From Zopfochytrium polystomum (taxonomy: Eukaryota > Chytridiomycota > Chytridiomycetes > Chytridiales > Chytridiaceae), in the NCBI GenBank assembly GCA_025765615.1, contig JAIVFJ010000393.1:1-50672 (forward strand): 50,672 bases of DNA, written 5' to 3'. This document shows, piece after piece, positions 17,105-26,067 of the stretch (its first letter is position 1; the number at the start of each line of letters is the position of its first letter). Below the pieces are notes generated by a model. That model made no database searches, was not told the origin of the DNA, and was given only the letters and a program-made list of their open reading frames with translations. The translations under genes and the position numbers were made by a program.

Positions 17105-17412
17105 TGTCAGGAACAGGGCAGGACAGGACAAGGCAGACAAGGAACTGAGAGGAGTGATGATTGTATTGGAAACAATAATTCACTTGAGGGATGGGACAGG
17201 TCCCCCATCCCCCTTTTATACCTTTTGAGAGTGTTCCTTGTCAAGACTCCAAGAAAGTTCCAGAAAGAGCAATTAGTAATACAATGATACCAATGATACC
17301 AATGACAACAAGACAAGTCAGGAAAGCAAAGAAGGTTCCAGAAGGTTCCACAAGGTTCCATGAAGGAATGTTCTAGAAGGTTCCAGAGGTTTCCAGAGGG
17401 TGATTCATAACA
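17105..17412 (-). repeat. 5' LTR (308 bp) with element promoter
   Basis: Identical to 12193-12500. On the sense strand it has a TATAAAAG box at 17220-17213, and 35 bases downstream an AAGTGAATTAT (17185-17175) that pairs with the PBS and so marks the likely transcript start. Short repeats of the form AAGGTTCC lie in U3 (17330-17395) and may be transcription-factor sites. Confidence 0.93.
17213..17220 (-). promoter_or_regulatory. TATA box of the retrotransposon
   Basis: TATAAAAG on the sense strand, 35 bases before the start predicted by the self-priming match. The same box is at 12301-12308 in the other LTR. Confidence 0.65.
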
Positions 17413-17417
17413 TGGAT
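17413..17417. repeat. Target site duplication, right copy
   Basis: TGGAT directly after the right LTR, identical to 12188-12192. The perfect match shows that the ends belong to one insertion event and not to recombination between two elements. Confidence 0.9.
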
Positions 17418-17866
17418 CAATTATTCTCGTTGGTTTTGGAGCGTTACGTGAATTCATTTCATTAAGAGAATTTGATAGACGTTATGCAATGGATCTGATT
17501 TCAGCTGGATATTTTGGTTCAGAAAGTAAAAATGATACTTGTAGCAAATATGCAGATTGTGAAGCTATTATATTCAACTTCAAATCAAAACATGGATTAA
17601 AGTACGATAAAGTGTTTGCACGTGAAATGAAAGAAATTCCTCGATCTTCTTCTATTAAAGATATCAATAATTGCAGAAGCTTGATGAAAGATTATTGGAG
17701 ACTTGTGAAGTCCAACAAAATGATTGAAAGGGAAGATCGAAGAGACGCTTTCCTTCCACGTTACGAAGAGTTTTTAGAAAATGTTCTTCCAATGGAAAAA
17801 GCCTTGCACAAAGAAAATCCAATTTCAAAAGTGTTCAAGTTAAAAGAATCTGGTTTTTTCGATTAA
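17418..17866 (+). pseudogene. 3' fragment of the gene split by the retrotransposon
   Basis: Codons continue in the frame of 12147-12192 with no stop until 17864-17866, so ~149 of the 164 residues lie here. After a hydrophobic N-terminal segment the protein is soluble and charged (LREFISLREFDRRYAMD, SRSLMKDYWRL-type helices). An internal ATG at 17489 could allow a 125-residue product from this part alone. No family is recognised. It has AT-rich codon use like its neighbours and unlike the element. Confidence 0.7.
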
Positions 17867-17887
17867 TAATTTACGTGTTAATATAAA

Positions 17888-18108
17888 ATGAATTTTCATA
17901 TTTTGTTACCATTTTCAAATGAGAAAAAACTGTTACTATAAACATTTTGACAGGATCTGTTTTCCTTTGTATTAATGCATTTAGTATGAAAAATTATACT
18001 GACAAACTAATGAAACAAAATCGAGAAATTTCAGATAAACTACTAAAAGAACATGCAAAATTCAATGAAAAACTACTCAACGAAATTAATTTAAAGAAAA
18101 TATATTAA
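17888..18108 (+). pseudogene. Small membrane/coiled-coil protein with one frameshift
   Basis: From ATG 17888 a first frame (MNFHILLPFSNEK) closes quickly. A second frame, joining at a six-A run near 17922-17930, gives a hydrophobic stretch (ILTGSVFLCINAFSM) and a charged helix (NYTDKLMKQNREISDKLL) to a stop at 18106-18108. The layout (short tail, membrane helix, charged helix) is similar to the interrupted gene upstream. Function is unknown. Confidence 0.4.
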
Positions 18109-18117
18109 AATTAGTAA

Positions 18118-18429
18118 ATGAAATATTGTCCAAATACAGAGTCAGAAATACAAGAATATGAAATGTATAAAAAATCATGTGAGAATCTTGCAAAGATATA
18201 TTCTTTATCAACAGAATTAGTCGATATAAAGCTTAACAATGAAAAATTAATTGATGCAAATATTTTGAATGGTCAATTGTATAGTAAAACTCTTAGAGAT
18301 TTTCAAGAATTTCGTAACAAATACACATGTTTCTCTACAAATGGAAGTGTATGTTCTACAAATGGAAGTGTATGTTCTACAAAAGGAAATTTAACGTCGA
18401 TTTTTAAAAGTGCGAATAATTTACATTAA
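18118..18429 (+). CDS. Small coiled-coil protein with short tandem repeats
   Basis: 103 aa. Residues 1-70 are mostly helical (SEIQEYEMYKKSCENLAKIY). The C-terminal part has three tandem copies of a CSTNGSV-like heptapeptide, visible in DNA at 18330-18385 as a 21-bp repeat. It starts 9 bp after the preceding small ORF and ends just before a broken F-box gene. Unknown function. Confidence 0.45.
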   Translation: MKYCPNTESEIQEYEMYKKSCENLAKIYSLSTELVDIKLNNEKLIDANILNGQLYSKTLRDFQEFRNKYTCFSTNGSVCSTNGSVCSTKGNLTSIFKSANNLH

Positions 18430-18436
18430 AAATTTT

Positions 18437-18670
18437 ATGGAATGTTTAATGTATTCTTTACCAATTGAAATCATATATTTGATTTCAAAGTTTTCGGGTT
18501 TACAAACCACAAGTCAATTGTATAGTGTTAATAAATATTTTAATTATATCTTTCGAAATTACACTGACAATTACGATTTGTCATTGTATCTTCCAAATAA
18601 CAGAGCGACACTAAAGAAACACGTTTGTTTATACGATCTTAGGCTCGAACTGTTCAACAAATATAAATAA
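18437..18670 (+). pseudogene. Truncated F-box-like copy 3
   Basis: 77 aa from ATG 18437 (the ATG at 18449 is also possible). LPIEIIYLISKFSGLQTTSQLY and DNYDLSLYLPN match the first ~75 residues of the genes at 8301 and 9167. It then ends inside a perfect inverted repeat (18639-18693), so the rest of the gene is missing. This suggests a rearrangement, not a point mutation. Confidence 0.6.
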
Positions 18671-18693
18671 TTAGTTGAACAGTTCGAGCCTAA
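18639..18693. repeat. Perfect inverted repeat, 20-bp arms
   Basis: Arms 18639-18658 and 18674-18693 are exact reverse complements around a 15-base A/T loop. It could form a strong hairpin in RNA or a cruciform in DNA. The left arm is the last coding part of the truncated F-box gene and the right arm opens the next small frame, so the repeat marks a rearrangement joint or acts as a terminator. Confidence 0.85.
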
Positions 18694-18709
18694 TGCTGTC
18701 GAAAGAAAT

Positions 18710-18889
18710 ATGTTTAGGTATTGTCATGATAGTTTAAAAAATCTTAATTTACAAAAGTATATATTTAGTCGAATGGTTGGATATTGTGTGAGATTTGGTG
18801 AACTACATGATTACCAAAAACCTTATTCCTTATTGTGGAGAAAGTTGAGAGATGATGTGATGAATGATCCTACTTACTATCAATTATAA
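18710..18889 (+). CDS. Small unknown ORF after the inverted repeat
   Basis: 59 aa from ATG 18710; the frame is open back to the right arm of the inverted repeat (18674). It has a coding-like composition (MFRYCHDSLKNLNLQKY, SLLWRKLRDDV) and ends at TAA 18887-18889. It is probably the C-terminal remnant of a larger gene joined to the F-box fragment by an inversion. No family is recognised. Confidence 0.35.
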   Translation: MFRYCHDSLKNLNLQKYIFSRMVGYCVRFGELHDYQKPYSLLWRKLRDDVMNDPTYYQL

Positions 18890-19045
18890 GTACGGGTTTG
18901 GTGGTTCAACCGAATATTTTTCAAACGAAATGATGTCATCAAGATTTTGTTCAAAATTTCGTTTGGAAGTAATGGAGACATGTAATTTAAAATTTTTGTT
19001 GTGATTTCATTTTCTGTTGTTAGATGATAATATTCGATTCAATTC

Positions 19046-19548
19046 TTATCTAACATTATTTCTTTCGTCGAGAACGCTCATATGTGTGTATTTATCAAAT
19101 TTAGGATCATTTCTTCTCAAATCGCCATTTTTATCGCGATCATCACATTCATAAATATAGCGAATACGATAAATTATACAATTTTTTATATTATCTTGAA
19201 GGCTACATTTTGAAACAGCAGTAATGTATTTTGCGTTATTTCCATCATAATTTATATCGAATACACGTTTATAAATCTCACCAATATAAGAAACATATAA
19301 ATCGCGTAAATGTTGATAATTATTTGCATTTGATATTTTCTCAATGTTAGCATCATAATCTGCTAAAATACTTTCAAATCTATGTAAATTATCATACTTA
19401 CATATTTTTGAAAAATGGTACTGTGCATAAACATCATCACAATCTTTTTTAGTTAAATTTAAGTTAAACGTTGTTACAAATTCTTTAATTTGCTTTTTGT
19501 ATGATTTGTAGTTTTGTTTTGCCAAGCATATGCAATGTCAGATAACAT
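19046..19548 (-). pseudogene. Truncated, frame-broken copy of the 4311-5240 protein
   Basis: From ATG 19548 a short frame gives MLSDIAYAW, matching MLGDLAYDW of 4311-5240. The frame then changes near 19520-19530 (AAAACAAAAC) and continues for ~158 residues with the shared motifs KK(D/E)CDD(V/I)Y, SKICKYDNLHRFE, EIYKRVFD and GDLRRNDP. It ends after HMSVLDE, so the whole coiled-coil C-terminal half is absent. Confidence 0.6.
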
Positions 19549-19681
19549 AGAATTAATATTACAAAAGAAATATATTTTAGACATGACTTCCCACATGAAA
19601 AATGAATTGTGAAAGACAATATTTAAAACAACGCGTGTTCAAAATATTATTTAAAGCTTGTATAAATAATAACACGTTAAA

Positions 19682-19912
19682 ATGCTTGATGAAGAATTAC
19701 TTAATACATTGAATAATCTCCCAAAACGAGATTTCATACGCGTTTGGTTTCATGTTAATGAAATGTACGAAAAATTCAAGCAAACAGATTCAAATGCAGT
19801 TGCAAGATGGAAATATCAAGTTAAAAATATGGAAAAAATAAACGAGATTAACAAAAAAGGTTATCACAGAAGGAAACATGGTGAATCTATTCGTTCTATC
19901 GATTTTGTTTGA
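19682..19912 (+). CDS. Small unknown protein, probably longer
   Basis: 76 aa, mostly helical and charged (LPKRDFIRVWFHVNEMYEKF). After the stop at 19910 the same frame has one more stop (19919-19921) and then coding-like sequence (YGGVSEELHWISFVHQFWFASHG) to 20032, so the original protein may have been ~115 residues. Two compensating base shifts between 19905 and 19935 would explain this. No family is recognised. Confidence 0.4.
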   Translation: MLDEELLNTLNNLPKRDFIRVWFHVNEMYEKFKQTDSNAVARWKYQVKNMEKINEINKKGYHRRKHGESIRSIDFV

Positions 19913-20033
19913 AATATTTAGACCATATTTTATGGAGGTGTATCTGAAGAACTTCATTGGATCTCATTTGTACATCAATTTTGGTTTGCATCTCATGGAA
20001 ATAAAAATTTCAATGTATATGTTGAATTTTAAT

Positions 20034-20041
20034 AAAATTGA
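20034..20041 (+). promoter_or_regulatory. AAAATTGA box upstream of the BRO-like gene
   Basis: AAAATTGA, 26 bases before the ATG at 20067. It is identical to the early promoter element known from Mimivirus. One match in AT-rich DNA is weak evidence; a close variant AAATTGAA precedes 36397 (36362-36369). Confidence 0.35.
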
Positions 20042-20066
20042 ATATTCATATTTAATATAGTGATCA

Positions 20067-21308
20067 ATGTTGTTATCTACAGAATTCAATGGAAACTCAG
20101 TGAACATTTATGGATCAAATGAGGACCCCCTGTTCAGTATTGAAGAAGTATGTAAACTTATAGAATTTGACTATATTTCACTTATTCCAAATTTAGATGA
20201 AGATGAAATAAATAATTCAAATATGTTAACTATAAATGGTTTGTATAAAGTCTTATTGATGTCAAACAAAGCAATTGCAAACAATTTTAAAAAATGGATA
20301 TTTAAAGTAATAAAAGATTATCGTGAACAAGTTTTACAAGATGAACGAAATAAATTAGAAATAGAACGACAAAAATTAGAAGAAATTCGACAAAAATTAG
20401 AAGATGAACAAAAACAACACGTTAAAACTTACGAAAAAGTTCACACGTCAGGTTTAGTCTATGTTATGAAAACTGATGCTTCTAATAGCTTGAAAGTTGG
20501 TCGCACAAAAGATGACATTAAGAAGCGTATTCGAGGCTTACAGACTGGAAATGTAAATAATATTGAAATTTTGTATTCTTACAAAACTTGTAATGAAACA
20601 TTACTCGAAAATATGGTTCACTATTTTCTTGATAGGTATCGAACAAATAAAAATAGAGAATACTTTGATTGTAACTTTGAGTATATTAAAAAAGTTATTC
20701 GAATGTGTGGTGCATTTGTTAATTGTATGAAGTCTTGTTATGAAAGTATATCGTCATATGATATGGAACGTTTTATACATTTGGCGTGTTCATTGTCTGG
20801 TGATGATGACGACGAATGCACAAGTTTTGATTCGAAAGAAGAATCAGACAATTTGGAGTTGTCAAATGAATTAGATAATAAAGACATACTTGACATATAT
20901 TCAGAGATTGAAACAAATAATACAAATGAAGTTCAAGAAGAAATTGATTCGATTCAAGAAATAGAATTTAAGAATGAAGCTATCATTGTAACAAATGAAA
21001 TTCCGATTGAAGATGATATTTATTCAGTATGGATAAAAAATAACATAGAATATGCTCCATCTCAAATGCTTATTCAACGTCAAGTTAATGAACTTTATTT
21101 CGGAACAAGATACGCGAAAGTTCACTCTTCTGAAAAGGCTTTCTTAACTCGAGCTATGGAGACCCATATTAAAACTTTCTTCCCTAATGAATCACCAGAT
21201 CTATTGCAAAAACGGATATATTCAGGTAAAGAGAAAGTTTGGAGAAACTTCAAATTAAAGATTCATTCTAATGAAGATATTGGAGATGAACATTTTGAAT
21301 ATTTTTAA
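20067..21308 (+). CDS. BRO-N/T5orf172-type protein
   Basis: 413 aa. Residues 1-95 resemble the BRO N-terminal DNA-binding domain (GNSVNIYGSNEDPLFSIEEVCKLI, ending in ANNFKKWIFKVIKDY). Then there is a Lys/Glu/Gln coiled coil (~95-130) and a T5orf172/GIY-YIG-like domain (~130-215: GLVYVMKT, LKVGRTKDDIKKRIRGLQTG, EYFDC). An acidic linker (~235-320) and a separate helical C-terminal domain follow. This is a common architecture in giant viruses and phages; the role is probably DNA-binding or regulatory, with nuclease activity uncertain. Confidence 0.75.
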   Translation: MLLSTEFNGNSVNIYGSNEDPLFSIEEVCKLIEFDYISLIPNLDEDEINNSNMLTINGLYKVLLMSNKAIANNFKKWIFKVIKDYREQVLQDERNKLEIERQKLEEIRQKLEDEQKQHVKTYEKVHTSGLVYVMKTDASNSLKVGRTKDDIKKRIRGLQTGNVNNIEILYSYKTCNETLLENMVHYFLDRYRTNKNREYFDCNFEYIKKVIRMCGAFVNCMKSCYESISSYDMERFIHLACSLSGDDDDECTSFDSKEESDNLELSNELDNKDILDIYSEIETNNTNEVQEEIDSIQEIEFKNEAIIVTNEIPIEDDIYSVWIKNNIEYAPSQMLIQRQVNELYFGTRYAKVHSSEKAFLTRAMETHIKTFFPNESPDLLQKRIYSGKEKVWRNFKLKIHSNEDIGDEHFEYF

Positions 21309-21619
21309 AACATTATGGGATCATTATAATGTAATCGTATATGTGAAAATATTTATCACAGTATTTGTGTTTTTCAAATCATTGCATTGCTGGGTCGTAA
21401 AAACGTAATCGAGTCATCCAATTTATTTCAGTCCAATATATTTCTTGAAGCACTGTAAAAATATTAAAGAATATAATGATTTTACAGATACAATTCTATA
21501 TCGAGGTACATTTGAGATCCAATGAGGTTCTTTGGGATACACCCAAAAAATATGTAAGATCACATTAAAAGAAATATATTTTAGTTGGAAGCGATAAAAA
21601 AAAATAGTAATAGAAAATA
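21309..21619. other. Intergenic region before the giant fibre gene
   Basis: No convincing gene is seen in these ~310 bases. A minus-strand ORF reaching into it (21423-21812) overlaps the fibre gene start and is a shadow. The last ~70 bases are A-rich and lead into AATAATG, and presumably hold the fibre-gene promoter. Confidence 0.4.
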
Positions 21620-24600
21620 ATGAGTGGGAATATGTATTCATCAAAGCCGGGCACAAAGCCATTAAAGGGCGGGCAAATAGCATCAAATGTAGGAACTTTT
21701 GACACATTGACAGCGACGACAATCCAACTGGCAAATATAAACATTCAAGGACTGTTTGAAGATGGAGTATTATTAAATGTGTTAATGCAAGATTCAGAAA
21801 TAAATAACACAACGATTGGATTAGATGGAGCCAATGTAGGATACTTTACAACATTACAGACGAGAAGTGATGTTACAATGTTGAGTAACGTGGGAGACAC
21901 ATCAGTAACATGGAATGCAGACACTGGACAGTTTTATATATCATCAACGAATGGATCATTCAAAGTGGATGGATGCTCATTTCTAGGAAATTTGGAGATA
22001 TGTCAAAATTTTATAAAAGCGACAAATTTCAATGGAGATATCTCATTAATACCAAAAGATTATGGAACAGTGTATGTAGAAGGACCATTGACAGTGAGAA
22101 CCTCAAAAGGAAACTTGTATACAGAATTGAGCAATGGAACAATAACACAACTAGCACAAGGAAATGTGTTTATAATGTCAAGTGCAGGAAATGTAAATGT
22201 GACTTCACAATTAGATCAAACGTTGTCAACAGTGAATGGAGACATAACGTTGTCAGTAGACAATGGTGTAACAATGTCAAGTATAATATCAACAAATTAT
22301 ACAAATGGGAATGTACTAGTGTATGGTCTAAGTAATAATAATTTACGAATAGGAGACATTGTAGCAATAACAAGTGGATTGTTAAATGGACTATATACAG
22401 TAGGAAATGTAGTATCAAATACATTATTTACATTGACGAGTACTGTGAATTCAAACTTGACGACAATACAAACAGGAGGAACGTTTAGTAAAATCGTGAG
22501 CAATAATATCATATTAGACACAGAATCTCAAGTAAATATTCCATACAACACAGAATTGACATTTGGAACGAATGGAAATTACATTTATGGAAATACACAA
22601 GGAACTTACATAACAAGTGAGAAAGACATATATCTAGGAAGTTCTACAAATGTTTTGATACCACAAAAGACGAATCTTGTATTTGGAACGACAGGAAATA
22701 CGACGATATTTAATAATAATGGTTCGATGAATGTGACAGGCGATTTGTTAAACGTGTATGCAACAAATACAAGATTTACAGATCCGATATTAACATTGGC
22801 AAATTATCAATTACCGTACAACGACCTAAAAGATAGAGGAATAGAATTTTACTACTATGACACTGTAACCAATACAACAAAATTAGGATGGTTTGGATAT
22901 AAAAATTCGTCAAATTCATTTACATTTATAAATAACGCAACGAATAATGGAGAGATCATATCAGGATCAATTGGAAACTTGGAATTGACAAACTTGAATG
23001 TAAATAGTGTATCAATAAACAGTGGAGGGACATTGAATATGAATTGTGGAAAACTAATAAATACATCATTAATAACAGGATGTATAAATAGCTTAACAAT
23101 AGCAGGCTCGACGAACGTGAATATAAATGCGACAAATCGAATAGCAGTGTCACCAGGAGTAGATATGTTGTTTCCGTATAATGTTCCGATGAAATTCAGT
23201 ACAAGTGGAAGTTACATAACAGAGAGTACAATTGGAACAATAATGATATCAGGCACAGATAATATATGGTTAAAAACAGCAAGCAGAGGAAATGTTATAT
23301 TACCAGTAGAAACGGGTGTTTTATTCAATGTTGGAAGAATATATGGAAATACAAGTGGAGAATTGGTAGTAAATAATAATTCGAATGTGTGGTTGTCGAC
23401 TGGAAATGTAAATGTGCCAATGAATTCAAATGTAAATTTTGGAACGAGTGCATCAATATCAGGCAATACAAGTGCAATGTCAATAACGGCAACAGGAAAT
23501 ATAAATGTTACGAGTACATCAGGTGATATAACTTTGAATGCAACAAACAGTAGGATACCAGTGAATCAAAACTTGGTATTTGGAAGTTCAAGTAGAATTA
23601 CAGGAACAACAAATGGAAACACGTTACTTATCGGTAATACAAATGCAAGTTTTATATTTTCAAACACAAAAACAATAGATCTAAATGCAAATGTATCAGT
23701 TGACATTCCAGTGAACACATTAATTAGTAGTGGATCAATGACATTAGTGACAGATTCTACAAATACGACGACATTACAGACACCGAATTATCAAGTAAAT
23801 GTGACAACTGCAACAGTGAATGGAGCATTAACACAATTGAATACAGATAATGTGAGAATAAAAGATCCAGTAGTGACGATTGGAGACTACTCGACAATTG
23901 ACAGCAAGGATAGAGGAATAGAATACAGAAACGGTTCAATTTTAGGATGGTTTGGACAAAAGAATAGTACAGGGCGGTTTACATTTTACTCGAGTGCTGT
24001 AAACAATGGTGAAGTAATATCAGGGACAATGGGTGACTTTGAAATATCAAATGCATATGTAAGAGGGACATTGGATGTGAGTTGTGGGACAATAGCAAAT
24101 GTTAATACAATAGTAGGATGTAATGGAACACTAAATCAAAACGCGTCAACAATAAATTTGAACGCAACGGGTAAGATAGCTATTCCATATGTAGTTCCAA
24201 TAACATTTGGAAGTACAAGCAATAGTATATATTCAGATACAAGTGGAAATGTGATAGTATCAGGTGGGAAAGTGATAATCAATAGCGATTTGCAAGTGAA
24301 TGGCACGACAAGCAATGTTTTTAGCACAGTGACCAATATACAAGATCCTATAATATCATTAGGAGGAGTAACAGGAACAACGGTGAATGATTTCAAAGAT
24401 AGAGGTATAGAATTTAAGTGGACAGATGGAACACAAATGAAAACAGGATACTTTGGTTTCAAACAAACAACAGGAAGATTTGTATATATAAAAGATGGAA
24501 TAAATGTAAATGAAGTATTTTCTGGAGCATATTCTGATGTACAATTTGGCGATGCATATTTGAATAACATTAATTTAGGAAGTACAAGTGGAAGCATAAA

Positions 24601-26035
24601 TGGTCAAAATATAACATTAAACGCAGCATCAAATGTAAACATTCCTACAAATGTACCATTGTCATTGGGTGGAGCAAGTCTATTAGGATCAGGTGGAAAT
24701 TTATATGTAACAGCTCCAAAGACATTTATGAATAGTTCATTGTATTTTGGAAACAATTATATAAATACAGATTCATTAGGCAATTTGAATGTAAATAGTA
24801 CTACAGGCGTGAATATAAATAGCACAGTAAGTTTACCAACAAATACATCATTAAATTTTGGAAGTTCACGAGATAGCATATATAGTGACACGACTGGTCA
24901 GTTGATTTTGAATGGATATAATGGAATTAATTTAGCAACATCGACAGTAACAATAGGTGGAAACGTAAATATAGTTGGACAATTAAGTTCATTTAATACG
25001 AATATTGATATAAATAAATATATATTACCATTAGGAACACAACAAATTTTAAGTGTAAGTTCGATAGCAAGTACAGGGACTGTTGGAAATATAGCTCTTA
25101 CCACAACTCAAAATGGATATCTCAGTGTGGGAGACACAATTTCATTAAGAAACACAGGGGTTATAGATGGAACATATATTGTTACAAATGTTTCTGGAAA
25201 CACTATATATGTGTCAAGCGGAAATGTATTATCATCAACTGTGACAACAGGATCTATAATTACAAATTTAACAGTAGCACAAGGAAAAGATGTTGGAATT
25301 TCATGCATGTATTGGAACACTACAGGAAATGCAAGTGTGACAGCAGGTTCAGCTGGTTTCAAGACAGGATATTTTGGATTTAAAATAGATACTGAAAGAT
25401 GGTCATTCTATAATACAGCAACAATATCAAACAATGTAGTGACTGGAAATTTAGGAGACGTGCAAATAAGAAAGTTGTATGCAAGTAATATTGATGGTTT
25501 CACATTAGATGGACCAATGAATGCTGGATATCAGAATGTTAATGGAACAAACTTTAGTATAAATGGAGGTATAATAAACAATACACCCATAGGATTTAAC
25601 AACCCAGCGTCAGGATCATTTACGACACTTTATAATTCAAGTCAATCTGTGCTGAATTATGTGACTTTTCAATCACAAATGTCATATTCAATGGAAAGAT
25701 ATTCTGTTAGTTCAACATTTGGAAGTAGGTCACCTAGTGATTCAATTATAGTTTCTTTGGTATCAGTTTATGGGATAAATTACAATGGAGGGTCAGGTAC
25801 AATGCCCTCGACAAATATACCTGATGGAACAATGAAAATTATTGCATGCAGTAGAATAGACACAGGATGTTCATACACATTATTCTTTGGACAAAATAAT
25901 ATAATAGCACCTGTGACGAATTCATCAAGCGCATCAAAACTTGTCTTTAGACATACAGGACAAAGTTGTCAATTAATGTATGATGGAATAGCAAATGCAT
26001 GGATTGTTATTGGAAGTGGTGCATACGTTTTGTAA
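21620..26035 (+). CDS. Giant repetitive fibre-type virion protein
   Basis: 1471 aa, Asn/Thr/Ser/Gly-rich with hardly any Cys, dominated by beta-strand repeats of the form (V/I)xFGxxxxIxGNTxGxxxIxxxxxINLxAT, typical of beta-helix fibres. A larger module occurs four times (starting near residues 376, 741, 905 and, diverged, 1223): a DPI-type segment, KDRGIEF, GWFGxKxxTGRFTF, NNGEVxSG. The C-terminal ~120 residues (from ~1350) form a different domain, possibly the tip or trimerisation unit. Modules of this kind are known from giant-virus structural proteins. It is probably a surface or tail fibre; this is inferred from composition. Confidence 0.7.
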   Translation: MSGNMYSSKPGTKPLKGGQIASNVGTFDTLTATTIQLANINIQGLFEDGVLLNVLMQDSEINNTTIGLDGANVGYFTTLQTRSDVTMLSNVGDTSVTWNADTGQFYISSTNGSFKVDGCSFLGNLEICQNFIKATNFNGDISLIPKDYGTVYVEGPLTVRTSKGNLYTELSNGTITQLAQGNVFIMSSAGNVNVTSQLDQTLSTVNGDITLSVDNGVTMSSIISTNYTNGNVLVYGLSNNNLRIGDIVAITSGLLNGLYTVGNVVSNTLFTLTSTVNSNLTTIQTGGTFSKIVSNNIILDTESQVNIPYNTELTFGTNGNYIYGNTQGTYITSEKDIYLGSSTNVLIPQKTNLVFGTTGNTTIFNNNGSMNVTGDLLNVYATNTRFTDPILTLANYQLPYNDLKDRGIEFYYYDTVTNTTKLGWFGYKNSSNSFTFINNATNNGEIISGSIGNLELTNLNVNSVSINSGGTLNMNCGKLINTSLITGCINSLTIAGSTNVNINATNRIAVSPGVDMLFPYNVPMKFSTSGSYITESTIGTIMISGTDNIWLKTASRGNVILPVETGVLFNVGRIYGNTSGELVVNNNSNVWLSTGNVNVPMNSNVNFGTSASISGNTSAMSITATGNINVTSTSGDITLNATNSRIPVNQNLVFGSSSRITGTTNGNTLLIGNTNASFIFSNTKTIDLNANVSVDIPVNTLISSGSMTLVTDSTNTTTLQTPNYQVNVTTATVNGALTQLNTDNVRIKDPVVTIGDYSTIDSKDRGIEYRNGSILGWFGQKNSTGRFTFYSSAVNNGEVISGTMGDFEISNAYVRGTLDVSCGTIANVNTIVGCNGTLNQNASTINLNATGKIAIPYVVPITFGSTSNSIYSDTSGNVIVSGGKVIINSDLQVNGTTSNVFSTVTNIQDPIISLGGVTGTTVNDFKDRGIEFKWTDGTQMKTGYFGFKQTTGRFVYIKDGINVNEVFSGAYSDVQFGDAYLNNINLGSTSGSINGQNITLNAASNVNIPTNVPLSLGGASLLGSGGNLYVTAPKTFMNSSLYFGNNYINTDSLGNLNVNSTTGVNINSTVSLPTNTSLNFGSSRDSIYSDTTGQLILNGYNGINLATSTVTIGGNVNIVGQLSSFNTNIDINKYILPLGTQQILSVSSIASTGTVGNIALTTTQNGYLSVGDTISLRNTGVIDGTYIVTNVSGNTIYVSSGNVLSSTVTTGSIITNLTVAQGKDVGISCMYWNTTGNASVTAGSAGFKTGYFGFKIDTERWSFYNTATISNNVVTGNLGDVQIRKLYASNIDGFTLDGPMNAGYQNVNGTNFSINGGIINNTPIGFNNPASGSFTTLYNSSQSVLNYVTFQSQMSYSMERYSVSSTFGSRSPSDSIIVSLVSVYGINYNGGSGTMPSTNIPDGTMKIIACSRIDTGCSYTLFFGQNNIIAPVTNSSSASKLVFRHTGQSCQLMYDGIANAWIVIGSGAYVL

Positions 26036-26067
26036 AAAATGATTTCTATTAATTTGTCTTTAAATTA

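Larger units (their letters stand above)
12193..17412 (-). mobile_element. Complete Ty3/gypsy chromovirus LTR retrotransposon
   Basis: A 5220-bp element on the minus strand, clearly GC-richer than its surroundings. In sense order it has the 5' LTR (17105-17412), self-priming PBS (17092-17102), Gag with a zinc knuckle, protease, reverse transcriptase, RNase H, integrase with terminal chromodomain, polypurine tract (12504-12515) and the 3' LTR (12193-12500). The ends are TG...CA, the LTRs are identical, and a perfect 5-bp duplication flanks it. The gene order PR-RT-RH-INT with a chromodomain places it in the chromoviruses, and the integrase and Gag resemble fungal lineages (impression only). 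The coding region changes frame four times, so this copy may not be autonomous. Confidence 0.95.

Noticed and set aside
18890..19045. Possible gene between the small ORF and the broken 4311-type copy
   Set aside because: All frames are closed by stops within a few dozen codons; nothing recognisable.
19905..19921. 15-bp intron in the small gene at 19682
   Set aside because: GTTTGAAATATTTAG would keep the frame but is far too short for known splicing; two compensating shifts are likelier.
21423..21812. 129-codon minus-strand ORF before the giant fibre gene
   Set aside because: It overlaps the fibre gene start in antisense; no motif, and the composition fits a shadow.
22170..25362. Many antisense ORFs in the giant fibre gene
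   Set aside because: Low-complexity Asn/Thr-rich coding keeps the opposite strand open.
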